Source of the DNA: Gaiellasilicea sp038324115
GTDB taxonomy: Bacteria > Actinomycetota > Thermoleophilia > Gaiellales > Gaiellaceae
Assembly (NCBI GenBank): GCA_038324115.1
Contig: JBBQHQ010000045.1
Location: 1 to 17,005 of the forward strand
Length of the DNA: 17,005 nucleotides
Direction: 5' to 3'
The translations under genes were made by a program, and so were the position numbers. The first letter of the stretch is position 1; the number at the start of each line of letters is the position of its first letter. The notes under the pieces are model-generated. The model had not been told where the DNA came from and did no database searches. It saw only the letters and a program-made list of their open reading frames with translations. Below, piece after piece: positions 8,334-14,125 of the stretch.

Positions 8334-8339
8334 AGGTTA
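8334..8339 (-). promoter_or_regulatory. -10 box of the trkA-trkH operon, probably leaderless
   Basis: TAACCT on the minus strand, 8 nt before the GTG at 8325. It lies in a 36-nt gap shared with the divergent dehydrogenase promoter. Confidence 0.45.
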
Positions 8340-8347
8340 CTCCCCGC

Positions 8348-8353
8348 TATCGT
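8348..8353 (+). promoter_or_regulatory. -10 box of the sugar dehydrogenase gene
   Basis: TATCGT, 8 nt before the ATG at 8362, back to back with the trkA -10 box. Confidence 0.4.
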
Positions 8354-8361
8354 GGTCGGCG

Positions 8362-9447
8362 ATGAGGCCGGTCGCAGCCATCGTCGTGCTCTCTGCCCTG
8401 GTCGCCGCTTGTGGGGCCGGCGCGACCACGCAGACGACGGCACAGGCCGAGGCGGCGAGCTTCCGGCCGCGAGTCACCGTCCGCGGCCTCTCCGCGCCCG
8501 TCTTCGTCACCGGCGCCCCCGGCCAGGCCGGTCGCCTCTACGTCGTCGAGCAGGGCGGGAAGATCCGGGTCTGGGAGAAGGGCGCGCTTCGCCGGGCGCC
8601 GTTCCTCGACGTCTCGTCGCTGATCACCTCGGGCGGGGAGCAGGGGCTGCTCGGGCTCGCCTTCCACCCGCAGTACCCGAAGAACAAGCGCTTCTACGTC
8701 CAGTACACGGCGCGGAACGGGGACACGAAGGTGGTCGAGTACCGCGCCGGCGCGGCGGCGGCACTCCCACAGAGCGCCCGCATCCTCTTCAGCTCTCGCG
8801 ACCCGTACGGGAACCACAACGCCGGGATGCTCGCGTTCGGGACGAACGGCCGCCTCTACTTCTCGATGGGCGACGGTGGGGCCGGCGGCGATCCCGAGAA
8901 CCGGGCCCAGAACATGAGCTCGCTCTTCGGCAAGCTGCTCTCGCTGAACGTGGCCACGAAGGGGCTGCGGATCGAGGGTCTCGGCCTCCGTAACCCGTGG
9001 CGCTTCTCCTTCGACCGCGCCACCGGCGACCTCCTGATCGGGGACGTCGGCCAGGGCGACGTCGAGGAGGTCGACTTCACCCCCAAGAGCTCGCCCGGCC
9101 TCGAGAACTACGGCTGGGACGTCTACGAGGGGACGCGCTCCTTCGAGCAGAAGCCACTTGGGGCCGGCAAGCTCGTGCAGCCGATCGCGCAGTACACCCA
9201 TTCGCAGGGCTGCTCGATCACCGGCGGCTACGTCTAACGCGGCGCGAACAAGAGTCTGCGCGGCCGCTACATCTATGGCGACTACTGCAGCGGCAGCGTC
9301 TGGAGCTTCAAGCTCGCGAACGGCAAGGTGACGGGGAACCGACGCGAGAAGTTCAAGATCGCGACGCTGACCTCGTTCGGCGAGGACACCGCGGGCGAGC
9401 TCTACGCGGTCTCGGGCGGCGGCATGATCTACCGCCTGACCCCCTGA
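8362..9447 (+). pseudogene. Glucose/sorbosone dehydrogenase-type lipoprotein, broken by one in-frame TAA
   Basis: Codons 1-291 and 293-361 together make one full-length six-bladed beta-propeller of the soluble aldose sugar dehydrogenase (GSDH/YliI) family, which oxidises sugars with PQQ. The N-terminus is a lipoprotein signal with lipobox LVAAC (Cys17). Family landmarks are GGEQGLLGLAFHP (91-103), NHNAG (151-155), LYFSMGDGG (165-173), LRNPWRFSFD (209-218), NYGWDVYEG (249-257) and GCSITGGYV (283-291). Codon 292 is TAA (9235-9237). The same frame continues RGANKSLRGRYIYGDYCSGS and ends in TGA at 9445-9447; related proteins read GGYVYRG here, so TAC (Tyr) to TAA is the obvious change. No frameshift and no other damage is seen. 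If translated as it stands, the 291-residue product lacks the last blade and the GDYCSG motif. Recent inactivation or a base-call error are both possible. Confidence 0.85.
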
Positions 9448-9454
9448 CCTGACC

Positions 9455-9484
9455 TTGACCCCTGCGCGCCGCAGGTGTTAGCTC
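9455..9484 (+). promoter_or_regulatory. Promoter of the secreted beta-rich protein, with a hairpin in the spacer
   Basis: TTGACC (9455-9460), an 18-nt spacer and TAGCTC (9479-9484) make a reasonable -35/-10 pair, one of the few with a recognisable -35 in this window. The spacer contains a perfect inverted repeat, CCTGCG-CGC-CGCAGG (9461-9475), which could be an operator or part of a weak terminator for the dehydrogenase. No T-run follows it. Confidence 0.4.
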
Positions 9485-9528
9485 GTGGTACCCCGACCGA
9501 GAGGCTCGGGCGACGAAGAGGGGACGGG

Positions 9529-10008
9529 ATGAGGACTGCACTGGCTCTGTGCGCGCTCCTGGGGGCACTGCTCGTAACCGGGACCGCACCCGCCGCGAGC
9601 ACCGGCGATCACAGCTGCAAGAAGGTGAAGGGGGTCGGCGTCGGCCAGGACCTCGGCGGTGGCAACACGGTCGCGACGATCACGAAGAGCGGCCTGCTCA
9701 AGGGGACGACGGCTGCCCACTTCGACATCACCGGCGGCGCGCCGCCCGTGCTCACCTTCGCCGGGCACATCACCTTCACGACGAAGAAGGGGACGCTGAC
9801 GCTCGACCTGACCGGGACGTTCGACATCTCGACCGGCGCGTTCACCGGCGTCGGGGTGCCGAGCTCCGGGACGGGCCGCTTCGCGGGCGCGACGGGCTCG
9901 GTCACGTTGACCGGCGTCGAGGACTTCGTCACCGGGACGTTCACCGAGACGCTCAGCGGGCAGCTCTGTCTCGTCCACGGGGACGACGAGGGCGGTGACG
10001 ACGACTAG
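9529..10008 (+). CDS. Secreted beta-rich protein, possibly allene-oxide-cyclase/dirigent-like barrel
   Basis: 159 residues. ATG at 9529 is chosen over an upstream in-frame start at 9475 because it begins a clean signal peptide (MRTALALCALLGALLVTGTA, cleavage about APA/AS at 22-24) and follows the purine-rich GAAGAGGGG. The mature part is a run of alternating Thr/Val/Gly-rich strands: LTFAGHITFTTKKGTLTLDL, GTFDISTGAFTGVG and GTGRFAGATGSVTLTG (114-129). The GTGRFAGATG segment recalls small exported barrels of the allene oxide cyclase/dirigent type, a resemblance by eye only. Two cysteines (30 and 147) may form a disulfide joining the ends. The tail GDDEGGDDD is strongly acidic and could bind cations. 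Function is unknown. Confidence 0.82.
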   Translation: MRTALALCALLGALLVTGTAPAASTGDHSCKKVKGVGVGQDLGGGNTVATITKSGLLKGTTAAHFDITGGAPPVLTFAGHITFTTKKGTLTLDLTGTFDISTGAFTGVGVPSSGTGRFAGATGSVTLTGVEDFVTGTFTETLSGQLCLVHGDDEGGDDD

Positions 10009-10018
10009 CCCGGGCTAG
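10005..10018. terminator. 14-bp perfect palindrome holding both convergent stop codons
   Basis: CTAGCCCGGGCTAG is self-complementary. It contains the TAG of the plus-strand gene (10006-10008) and, on the other strand, the TAG of the minus-strand gene (10017-10015). As RNA, either transcript could fold a short hairpin with a 4-nt loop, but no U-run follows on either side, so it is at best a weak bidirectional terminator. Confidence 0.4.
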
Positions 10019-10233
10019 CCGGTGCGGCGGTGCACGCCCATCGGGCTTTGCCCGAGTGCGGCGTAGGCGAGGCCGTTCAGCGACTCGTTCAGGTTGCGGA
10101 GCTCGCGGGCCACGAGGGCGAACCCCTCGGCCTGCTCGGCGTGGCGGTTCAGCCGCCGCACCTCCTCCGCGATCAGGTCGAGCCGCTGGAGCACTGCCTC
10201 GAACTGGCGATCGGGCATCTCCTTTGCATCCAT
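10015..10233 (-). CDS. 72-residue helical protein of unknown function
   Basis: Begins MDAKEMPDRQFEAVLQRLDL and continues with heptad-like hydrophobic spacing (LIAEEVRRLNRHAEQAEGFA ... LVARELRNLNESLNGLAYAA), so it should be mostly alpha-helical, probably a coiled-coil hairpin; the C-terminus is basic and unstructured (GVHRRTG). There are no cysteines, no signal peptide and no membrane segment. I do not recognise it. The ATG at 10233 is supported by a TAGATT box exactly 6 nt upstream, the same arrangement as at other leading genes here, which argues strongly that this short frame is a real gene. Its -10 box overlaps the stop codon of the VanZ-like gene behind it. Confidence 0.7.
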   Translation of the reverse strand: MDAKEMPDRQFEAVLQRLDLIAEEVRRLNRHAEQAEGFALVARELRNLNESLNGLAYAALGQSPMGVHRRTG

Positions 10234-10239
10234 GCGAGG

Positions 10240-10245
10240 AATCTA
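10240..10245 (-). promoter_or_regulatory. -10 box of the 72-residue protein, probably leaderless
   Basis: TAGATT on the minus strand, 6 nt before the ATG at 10233. Its TAG also overlaps the stop codon (10245-10243) of the upstream VanZ-like gene. Confidence 0.55.
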
Positions 10246-10590
10246 ACCACTGCGCCTGACGGCACGCAGCCAGGCGGCGACCCCGAGCGCGACTCCCACC
10301 GCGTCGATCAGGACGTCGAGCGGCGCCGCGTGGCGGCCGGCGACGAAGTGCTGGTGCAGCTCGTCCGAGCCCGCATAGGCGACGCCGAGCGCGAAGGCCG
10401 GCAGCGGTCGCCCGCGGAGCGCGCGGGCGAGCAGCGCGCCGAGGAGCGCGTACTCCGCGACGTGCGCGAGCTTGCGCAGCACGACGTCCCACGCTCCCAG
10501 CCCCGTCCCGAGGCTCGGCACCGCGGAGAACGCGAAGATCACCGCCGCCCAGGCGAGGACGGGCAGCCAGAGCCGGGCGGCGGGGTGCAC
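10243..10590 (-). CDS. VanZ-like membrane protein
   Basis: 115 residues with about four membrane helices (7-24, 43-58, 65-75, 91-109). It carries the VanZ-family landmarks: RKLAHVAEYALLG (39-51) and, near the end, SDELHQHFVAGRHAAPLDVL (75-94) followed by IDAVG, with the conserved E, Q, R and D. The family is named after a teicoplanin-resistance protein, but most members have no known role, and resistance should not be inferred. The open frame runs on upstream of 10590, but the GTG at 10590 is chosen because TATCAT lies exactly 6 nt before it and the protein then starts at the usual place for the family. Its promoter overlaps that of the riboswitch operon on the other strand. Confidence 0.85.
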   Translation of the reverse strand: MHPAARLWLPVLAWAAVIFAFSAVPSLGTGLGAWDVVLRKLAHVAEYALLGALLARALRGRPLPAFALGVAYAGSDELHQHFVAGRHAAPLDVLIDAVGVALGVAAWLRAVRRSG

Positions 10591-10596
10591 GGGCCG

Positions 10597-10602
10597 ATGA
10601 TA
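10597..10602 (-). promoter_or_regulatory. -10 box of the VanZ-like gene
   Basis: TATCAT on the minus strand, 6 nt before the GTG at 10590. It shares two base pairs (10601-10602) with the TAGGCT box of the divergent riboswitch operon, so RNA polymerase probably cannot use both at once. Confidence 0.55.
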
Positions 10603-10606
10603 GGCT
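10601..10606 (+). promoter_or_regulatory. Putative -10 box of the cobalamin riboswitch operon
   Basis: TAGGCT, placing transcription start near 10612, just before the first riboswitch stem at 10620. No clear -35. It is the only TANNNT site correctly placed to transcribe the whole aptamer. Confidence 0.45.
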
Positions 10607-10617
10607 CGGCCGCTCAG

Positions 10618-10762
10618 AAGGAGCTCGGTGAGGGAACCCGGTGCAAGTCCGGGACGGTCCCGCCGCTGTAAGGGGAGATGCCCCCGTGGAAGTGCCACTG
10701 GCCGAGAGGCTGGGAAGGCCGCGGAGGAAGGTCCCCGAGTCAGAAGACCTGCCGCGCTCCCC
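10618..10762 (+). ncRNA. Cobalamin riboswitch aptamer
   Basis: All main conserved blocks of the cobalamin aptamer are present in order: GGGAA (10632-10636), GGTGCAAGTCC (10640-10650), CCCGCCGCTGTAA (10659-10671), the B12-box region GCCACTGG (10694-10701), GGGAAGGCC (10712-10720) and GAGTCAGAAGACCTGCC (10737-10753). The closing stem is visible as GGAGC (10620-10624) with GCTCC (10756-10760). CCCGG/CCGGG closes the GGTGCAAGTCC loop, and GGGG/CCCC makes a peripheral hairpin at 10672-10684. It senses adenosyl- or other cobalamins and lowers expression when B12 is plentiful. It controls the six-gene operon that follows. Confidence 0.95.
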
Positions 10763-10775
10763 CCATAAGCGAACC

Positions 10776-10790
10776 CCTCGCGGAAGGAGG
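10776..10790 (+). promoter_or_regulatory. Candidate SD-masking hairpin (riboswitch expression platform)
   Basis: CCTC (10776-10779) can pair with GAGG (10787-10790), the core of the strong Shine-Dalgarno AAGGAGG (10784-10790) 5 nt before the ATG at 10796. There is no T-run, so control is more likely at translation than by termination. CCGCGGAGG inside the aptamer (10719-10727) could compete for the same CCTCGCGG segment. The stem is short and this is inference. Confidence 0.4.
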
Positions 10791-10795
10791 ATTCG

Positions 10796-11389
10796 ATGCT
10801 TCGCAGACCGCTCGTTTTGTTGGTGACCCTGCTCTTCGCAGGCGTCCTCACGTCGGCCGCGCTCGCAGCGAACGTCAAGATCCGGGTCGAAGGCAGGACC
10901 ACCACGATCTTCGGGCCGGCGCAGGTCAAGGTGCAGGCCGACAATGCGTTGCGGGCACTCGACGAGGCCAGCGTGATCGGCGAGTTCTACTACCTCGTCT
11001 CGTCGGCGTCGTTCGGCGACTACGTCAGCCAGATCGGCAAGTACCCGGCAGCCGGCTCGGCGGGCTGGGTCTTCAAGGTGAACGGCGCTTCGCCGCCCGT
11101 CGGAGCGGACAAGGTCGAGCTGAAGGACGGCGACGTCGTGCTCTGGTACTACGCCACCTTCGGCGCGACCGGTGGGCCGCCGACGCTCGAGCTCCAGCGC
11201 CTGCCGGGCAACTGCTACGTCGTCCAGTCGGTCGACGACACCGGCAAGAAAGTGCGCGCCTCCGGGGCAGTCCTCCGCGCGGACAGCAGGTCGTTCAAGA
11301 CGCGCGAGGGCCGCGCGTGCATCGGGAAGCACACCGGCGTCGTCCGCGCGATCGCTCCCGGAGCGGTGCGCTCGAACGCGGTGGCGTGA
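10796..11389 (+). CDS. Secreted DUF4430 (transcobalamin C-terminal-like) protein
   Basis: 197 residues. MLRRPLVLLVTLLFAGVLTS then AALA/AN gives signal-peptidase-I cleavage near residue 24. Residues about 27-122 match the DUF4430 fold, the small alpha/beta domain that also forms the C-terminal half of animal transcobalamin and intrinsic factor: NALRALDEA helix, GDYVSQIGKYPAAGSAGW, VFKVNGASPPVGADKVELKDGD and the aromatic VLWYYATF (114-121). Residues 127-197 look like a small Ig-like or carboxypeptidase-regulatory sandwich (SVDDTGKKVRASGAVLRADS ... GVVRAIAPG) with Cys140 and Cys175 available for a disulfide. AAGGAGG precedes the ATG. As the first gene after a B12 riboswitch, it is probably an extracellular B12-binding or handling protein; the ligand is inferred. 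Confidence 0.88.
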   Translation: MLRRPLVLLVTLLFAGVLTSAALAANVKIRVEGRTTTIFGPAQVKVQADNALRALDEASVIGEFYYLVSSASFGDYVSQIGKYPAAGSAGWVFKVNGASPPVGADKVELKDGDVVLWYYATFGATGGPPTLELQRLPGNCYVVQSVDDTGKKVRASGAVLRADSRSFKTREGRACIGKHTGVVRAIAPGAVRSNAVA

Positions 11390-12072
11390 GCCCCAGGCGC
11401 CTCGCCGCGCTTCTTTCCGTCTCCTTCCTCCTCGCCGGCTGTGGTGGCAGCTCCGGCGCGGAGGAGGGGACGGCGACGCTGTGGGTGACGAAGGATCGCG
11501 GCGCGACCGTGCTCGTCGACGCGCAGGTGCGTGCCGGCCAGTCGCTGATGCGGGCGCTCGCGGCCGAGGTCGAGATCGAGACCCGGTACGGCGGCCGCTA
11601 CCTCCAGAAGCTGGACGGCCTCGAGGGCAGCCTCGACCGGCAGCGGGACTGGTTCTGGTTCGTGAACGGCTACGAGGGAGATCGGAGCGCGGCCGAGTAC
11701 ACGCTGCGGCCCGGGGACGTCGCCTGGTGGGACTATCGGGCGTGGCAGCGGGAGGGCGAGGCCCGCGTCGTCGTCGGCGCCTTCCCCGAGCCGTTCCTGC
11801 ACGGCTACGCCGGCGAACGCCGCGACGCGGCGGTGCGGTACGCGCCCGGCGCGCACGGGCGCGCCGACGAGCTCGCCGGCGAAATCGGGGTCGCGGCGCC
11901 GCAGCCGCTCGGCGAGCCGGTACCCGAGGGCGCCAACGTGCTCGTCGTCCGGACAGGTGCGCCGGCCGCCCGGGCCGAACTGCTCGGCGAGCGGGCCGGC
12001 GATCCGATCCGGCTCACGATCTCCGGCGATCCCGAGCTGCGGCGCCGCTATGCCGCCGGGAGCGGGGGATGA
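11386..12072 (+). CDS. DUF4430 (transcobalamin C-terminal-like) lipoprotein
   Basis: 228 residues. The signal ends in a textbook lipobox, LLAGC (Cys19), so the protein is anchored on the outer face of the membrane. The DUF4430 domain spans about 30-121: GATVLVDAQVRAGQSLMRAL, RYLQKLDGLEGS and DWFWFVNGYEG (88-98), then AAEYTLRPGDVAWWDYRAW, with the typical cluster of Trp/Tyr/Phe. Residues 125-228 form a second segment (VVVGAFPEPFLHGY ... NVLVVRTGAPAARAELLG) that I cannot assign. GTG at 11386 overlaps the upstream stop by 4 nt. Tethering beside the ECF transporter would suit a substrate-delivery role. The domain is known from proteins linked to cobalamin; binding by this protein is inferred. Confidence 0.9.
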   Translation: MSPRRLAALLSVSFLLAGCGGSSGAEEGTATLWVTKDRGATVLVDAQVRAGQSLMRALAAEVEIETRYGGRYLQKLDGLEGSLDRQRDWFWFVNGYEGDRSAAEYTLRPGDVAWWDYRAWQREGEARVVVGAFPEPFLHGYAGERRDAAVRYAPGAHGRADELAGEIGVAAPQPLGEPVPEGANVLVVRTGAPAARAELLGERAGDPIRLTISGDPELRRRYAAGSGG

Positions 12073-12770
12073 GCCCCGGCCCCGCAGCCGCCCTGCTCGC
12101 CGCCGCCGGGGTGGCGGCGCTCCTCGCTGACCGGATCTGGGGCGTGGCGGCGATCGCCCTCGTCCTCCTCGTCGTCTGCCTGCGCGCACCCGCCCAGCGC
12201 CGCTCGGTCTACCTCTACGGCGCCATCTCCACGGGAATCGGCGTCCTCGTGCTCTCGCCGTTCCTCTGGTCGAGCCCGGACGGGACGGTGCTGTGGCAGG
12301 GGCCGACGATCCCGGTCGTCGGGCCGCTCGACGTGACGACGACGGAGCTGGCCGAGGCGGCGCTGAACGCGCTCCGCCTGACCGCGCTCGCACTTGCATT
12401 CAGCGCTTACGCGCTGCTGCTCGACCACGACCGGCTCGTCGCCGCCGCCGGCTTCGCTCGGCGCTCGGCGCTCGCGGTCGCGCTCGCGACCCGGCTTGTC
12501 CCGTCGCTCGAGCGCGATGCCGCCGGGCTCGCGGAGGCGGTGCGCGGGCGTGGGGTGGAGCTGCACGGCGCGCGAGGCTACGCAACCCTGCTCTCGCCGC
12601 TCGTCGCCGGTTCGCTGGAGCGCGCGTCGAGCCTCGCCGAGGCGATGGAGGCGCGCGGCTTCGGTGCCGGGCTCCCGACGCGTGCGCCCAGGCCGCCGTG
12701 GGCCCGCGCCGATCGGCTGGCGCTCGCCGCCGTGCCCGTGATCGTCCTGGGAGCGGCGCTGTGGCTCTAG
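12069..12770 (+). CDS. ecfT: ECF transporter transmembrane component EcfT (CbiQ family)
   Basis: 233 residues. Hydrophobic helices lie near 5-38, 49-63, 96-118 and 212-232. The cytosolic coupling region carries two Ala/Gly-Arg-Gly motifs, AEAVRGRGVEL (155-165) and AEAMEARGFGAG (190-201), which are the hallmark of EcfT: they sit in the grooves of the two ATPases and pass on their movement. The protein joins the ATPase pair to the substrate-binding EcfS. The ATG at 12069 overlaps the stop of the lipoprotein gene (ATGA), and its own last 10 nt overlap the ATPase gene. CbiQ of cobalt transporters belongs to the same family, but the CbiM/CbiN partners of a cobalt system are absent here. Confidence 0.92.
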   Translation: MSPGPAAALLAAAGVAALLADRIWGVAAIALVLLVVCLRAPAQRRSVYLYGAISTGIGVLVLSPFLWSSPDGTVLWQGPTIPVVGPLDVTTTELAEAALNALRLTALALAFSAYALLLDHDRLVAAAGFARRSALAVALATRLVPSLERDAAGLAEAVRGRGVELHGARGYATLLSPLVAGSLERASSLAEAMEARGFGAGLPTRAPRPPWARADRLALAAVPVIVLGAALWL

Positions 12771-14125
12771 CCGAGCTCCACGAGGTCGAGTTCGCCTACC
12801 CGGGCGCAGAGCGGACGCTCGGCCCTGTCTCGCTCGCCCTCGAACCGGGCGAGATCGTGGCGCTGCTCGGCCCCTCTGGTTCCGGCAAGTCGACGCTCTT
12901 GCGCGCCTTCTCTGGGCTCGTTCCCCACTTCCACGGCGGCCGCTTCGCCGGGCGAGCGGTCGTGGCCGGGCTCGATACCAGGACTTCGCGCCCCGCGAGC
13001 CTCGCCGGGACGGTGGCGAGCGTCTTCCAGGACCCCGAGGACCAGGTCGTGATGACGATCGTCGCGAACGAGGTCGCGTTCGGGCTCGAGAACCTCGGCA
13101 CCCCGCCGGCCGAGATCTGGCCCCGGGTCGAGCGTGCGCTCGCCGACGTGGACGCCCTCCACCTCTGGGGCCGGAAGACCGTCGAGCTCTCCGGCGGCGA
13201 GCTGCAGCGCGTCTGCCTCGCCTCCGCACTCGCGCTGGAGCCGCAGCTGCTGCTCCTCGACGAGCCGACCTCGCAGCTCGATCCGGACGCGGCCACGCTC
13301 TTCCTCGCCGCGGTCGCCCGGCTCGGCGCCACCGTCGTCCTCTCGGAGCAGCGCGCCGGCCGCGTCCTCGAGCTGGCGACCCGCGTCCTCTTCGTCGAGC
13401 ACGGCCGCGTGCTTCTCGATGCGCCGACCGCGGAGGCGCGCGGCTGGCTGGCGGCGCACCGGCCCCGGTGGACGGACGCAAGTGTTGATTCAACACAAAC
13501 TTCGACACGTCCCGGGGCGACGGTGTTGCGGCTCCGCGGCGTCTCCCACCGGTACCTCCCGGCCGTGCCGCTTCTGGACGGGGTCGAGCTCGAGCTGCGC
13601 CGGGGGGAGATCGTCGCGCTCGAAGGGCCGAATGGCTCCGGGAAGACCACACTCGCGCGGATCTCGGCCGGGCTGCTCGCGCCGCAGGCGGGGACGATCG
13701 AGAGGGTCGGCCGCGCGGGCTACCTCTCCCAGGATCCCGGCCGCTACGTCGTCCGAGAGACCGCACTCGCCGAAGTCGCCCTCGCCGTGGGTGGCCACGA
13801 ACGGCGGAGCCAGGCGGCTCTGGAAGCCTTCGGTCTCGGGCACGCGGCCAATAGGCATCCTCGCGACCTCTCCAGCGGCGAGCGCGAGCGGCTCGGCGTC
13901 GCCGCGGTCGCCGTTGCCGAGCCCGACCTGCTGGTGCTCGACGAGCCGACGCGCGGGCTCGACCCGGACCGGAAGGCCGAGCTCGCCGCCTGGCTGCGCG
14001 CGTACGCCGACGCGGGGCGGGCCGTCCTGCTCGTCACCCACGACCGCGACCTCCCGGCCGACCGGCGAATCGGACTTTGTGTTGAATCAACACAAGCGCC
14101 TCTGGGGGTGCCGGTTGCCGTCTAG
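12761..14125 (+). CDS. ecfA: Fused ECF transporter ATPase (EcfA1-EcfA2 in one chain)
   Basis: 454 residues, two ABC ATPase domains in one chain. NBD1: Walker A GPSGSGKST (37-45), Q-loop FQDPEDQ (89-95), signature LSGGELQR (143-150), Walker B LLLLDEP (163-169); the switch position reads SEQR, with Gln197 where His is expected. NBD2: Walker A GPNGSGKTT (289-297), Q-loop SQDP (323-326), signature LSSGERERL (370-378) with the second Gly changed, Walker B LLVLDEP (390-396), His427 in VTHD. The linker (about 232-253) and the C-tail (439-446) each contain a low-GC palindrome giving SVDSTQ and CVESTQ. GTG at 12761 is the only start that leaves the first strand (LHEVEFAYPG) whole; it overlaps ecfT by 10 nt. 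It drives B12 import together with EcfT and EcfS. Confidence 0.93.
   Translation: MALAELHEVEFAYPGAERTLGPVSLALEPGEIVALLGPSGSGKSTLLRAFSGLVPHFHGGRFAGRAVVAGLDTRTSRPASLAGTVASVFQDPEDQVVMTIVANEVAFGLENLGTPPAEIWPRVERALADVDALHLWGRKTVELSGGELQRVCLASALALEPQLLLLDEPTSQLDPDAATLFLAAVARLGATVVLSEQRAGRVLELATRVLFVEHGRVLLDAPTAEARGWLAAHRPRWTDASVDSTQTSTRPGATVLRLRGVSHRYLPAVPLLDGVELELRRGEIVALEGPNGSGKTTLARISAGLLAPQAGTIERVGRAGYLSQDPGRYVVRETALAEVALAVGGHERRSQAALEAFGLGHAANRHPRDLSSGERERLGVAAVAVAEPDLLVLDEPTRGLDPDRKAELAAWLRAYADAGRAVLLVTHDRDLPADRRIGLCVESTQAPLGVPVAV
13478..13504. repeat. Low-GC palindromic element, copy 1 (ATPase inter-domain linker)
   Basis: Core GTGTTGA-T-TCAACAC (13482-13496), a perfect 7-bp inverted repeat around one base, in a surrounding of over 70% GC. 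GTGTTGATTCAACACAAA (13482-13499) is the exact reverse complement of 14076-14093. It codes for SVDSTQ in the flexible linker between the two ATPase domains. It may be a mobile palindrome or a protein-binding site. Confidence 0.75.
14072..14098. repeat. Low-GC palindromic element, copy 2 (ATPase C-terminus / ecfS start region)
   Basis: TTGTGTTGAATCAACACAA (14077-14095) is a perfect 9-bp inverted repeat around one base. It shares 18 identical bases with the reverse complement of copy 1 and the matching GCG just beyond. It codes for CVESTQ in the ATPase tail and, in the ecfS frame, contains possible starts GTG (14079) and TTG (14082). Confidence 0.75.

Noticed and set aside
7252..8361. Long plus-strand frame running into the dehydrogenase
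   Set aside because: The part before 8362 is antisense to trkA and reads as charged low-complexity sequence; the lipoprotein signal shows the true start is 8362.
9238..9447. Separate small gene after the TAA in the dehydrogenase
   Set aside because: There is no in-frame start near the beginning and the sequence continues the dehydrogenase family exactly, so it is the 3' part of the same gene. A frameshift was also rejected because the frame does not change.
9461..9475. Rho-independent terminator after the dehydrogenase
   Set aside because: The CCTGCG/CGCAGG hairpin has no T-run, and it lies inside the spacer of a plausible promoter, so I describe it there instead.
10243..10590. Glycopeptide resistance function for the VanZ-like protein
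   Set aside because: VanZ-like domains are widespread without any resistance role, and no other van genes are in the window.
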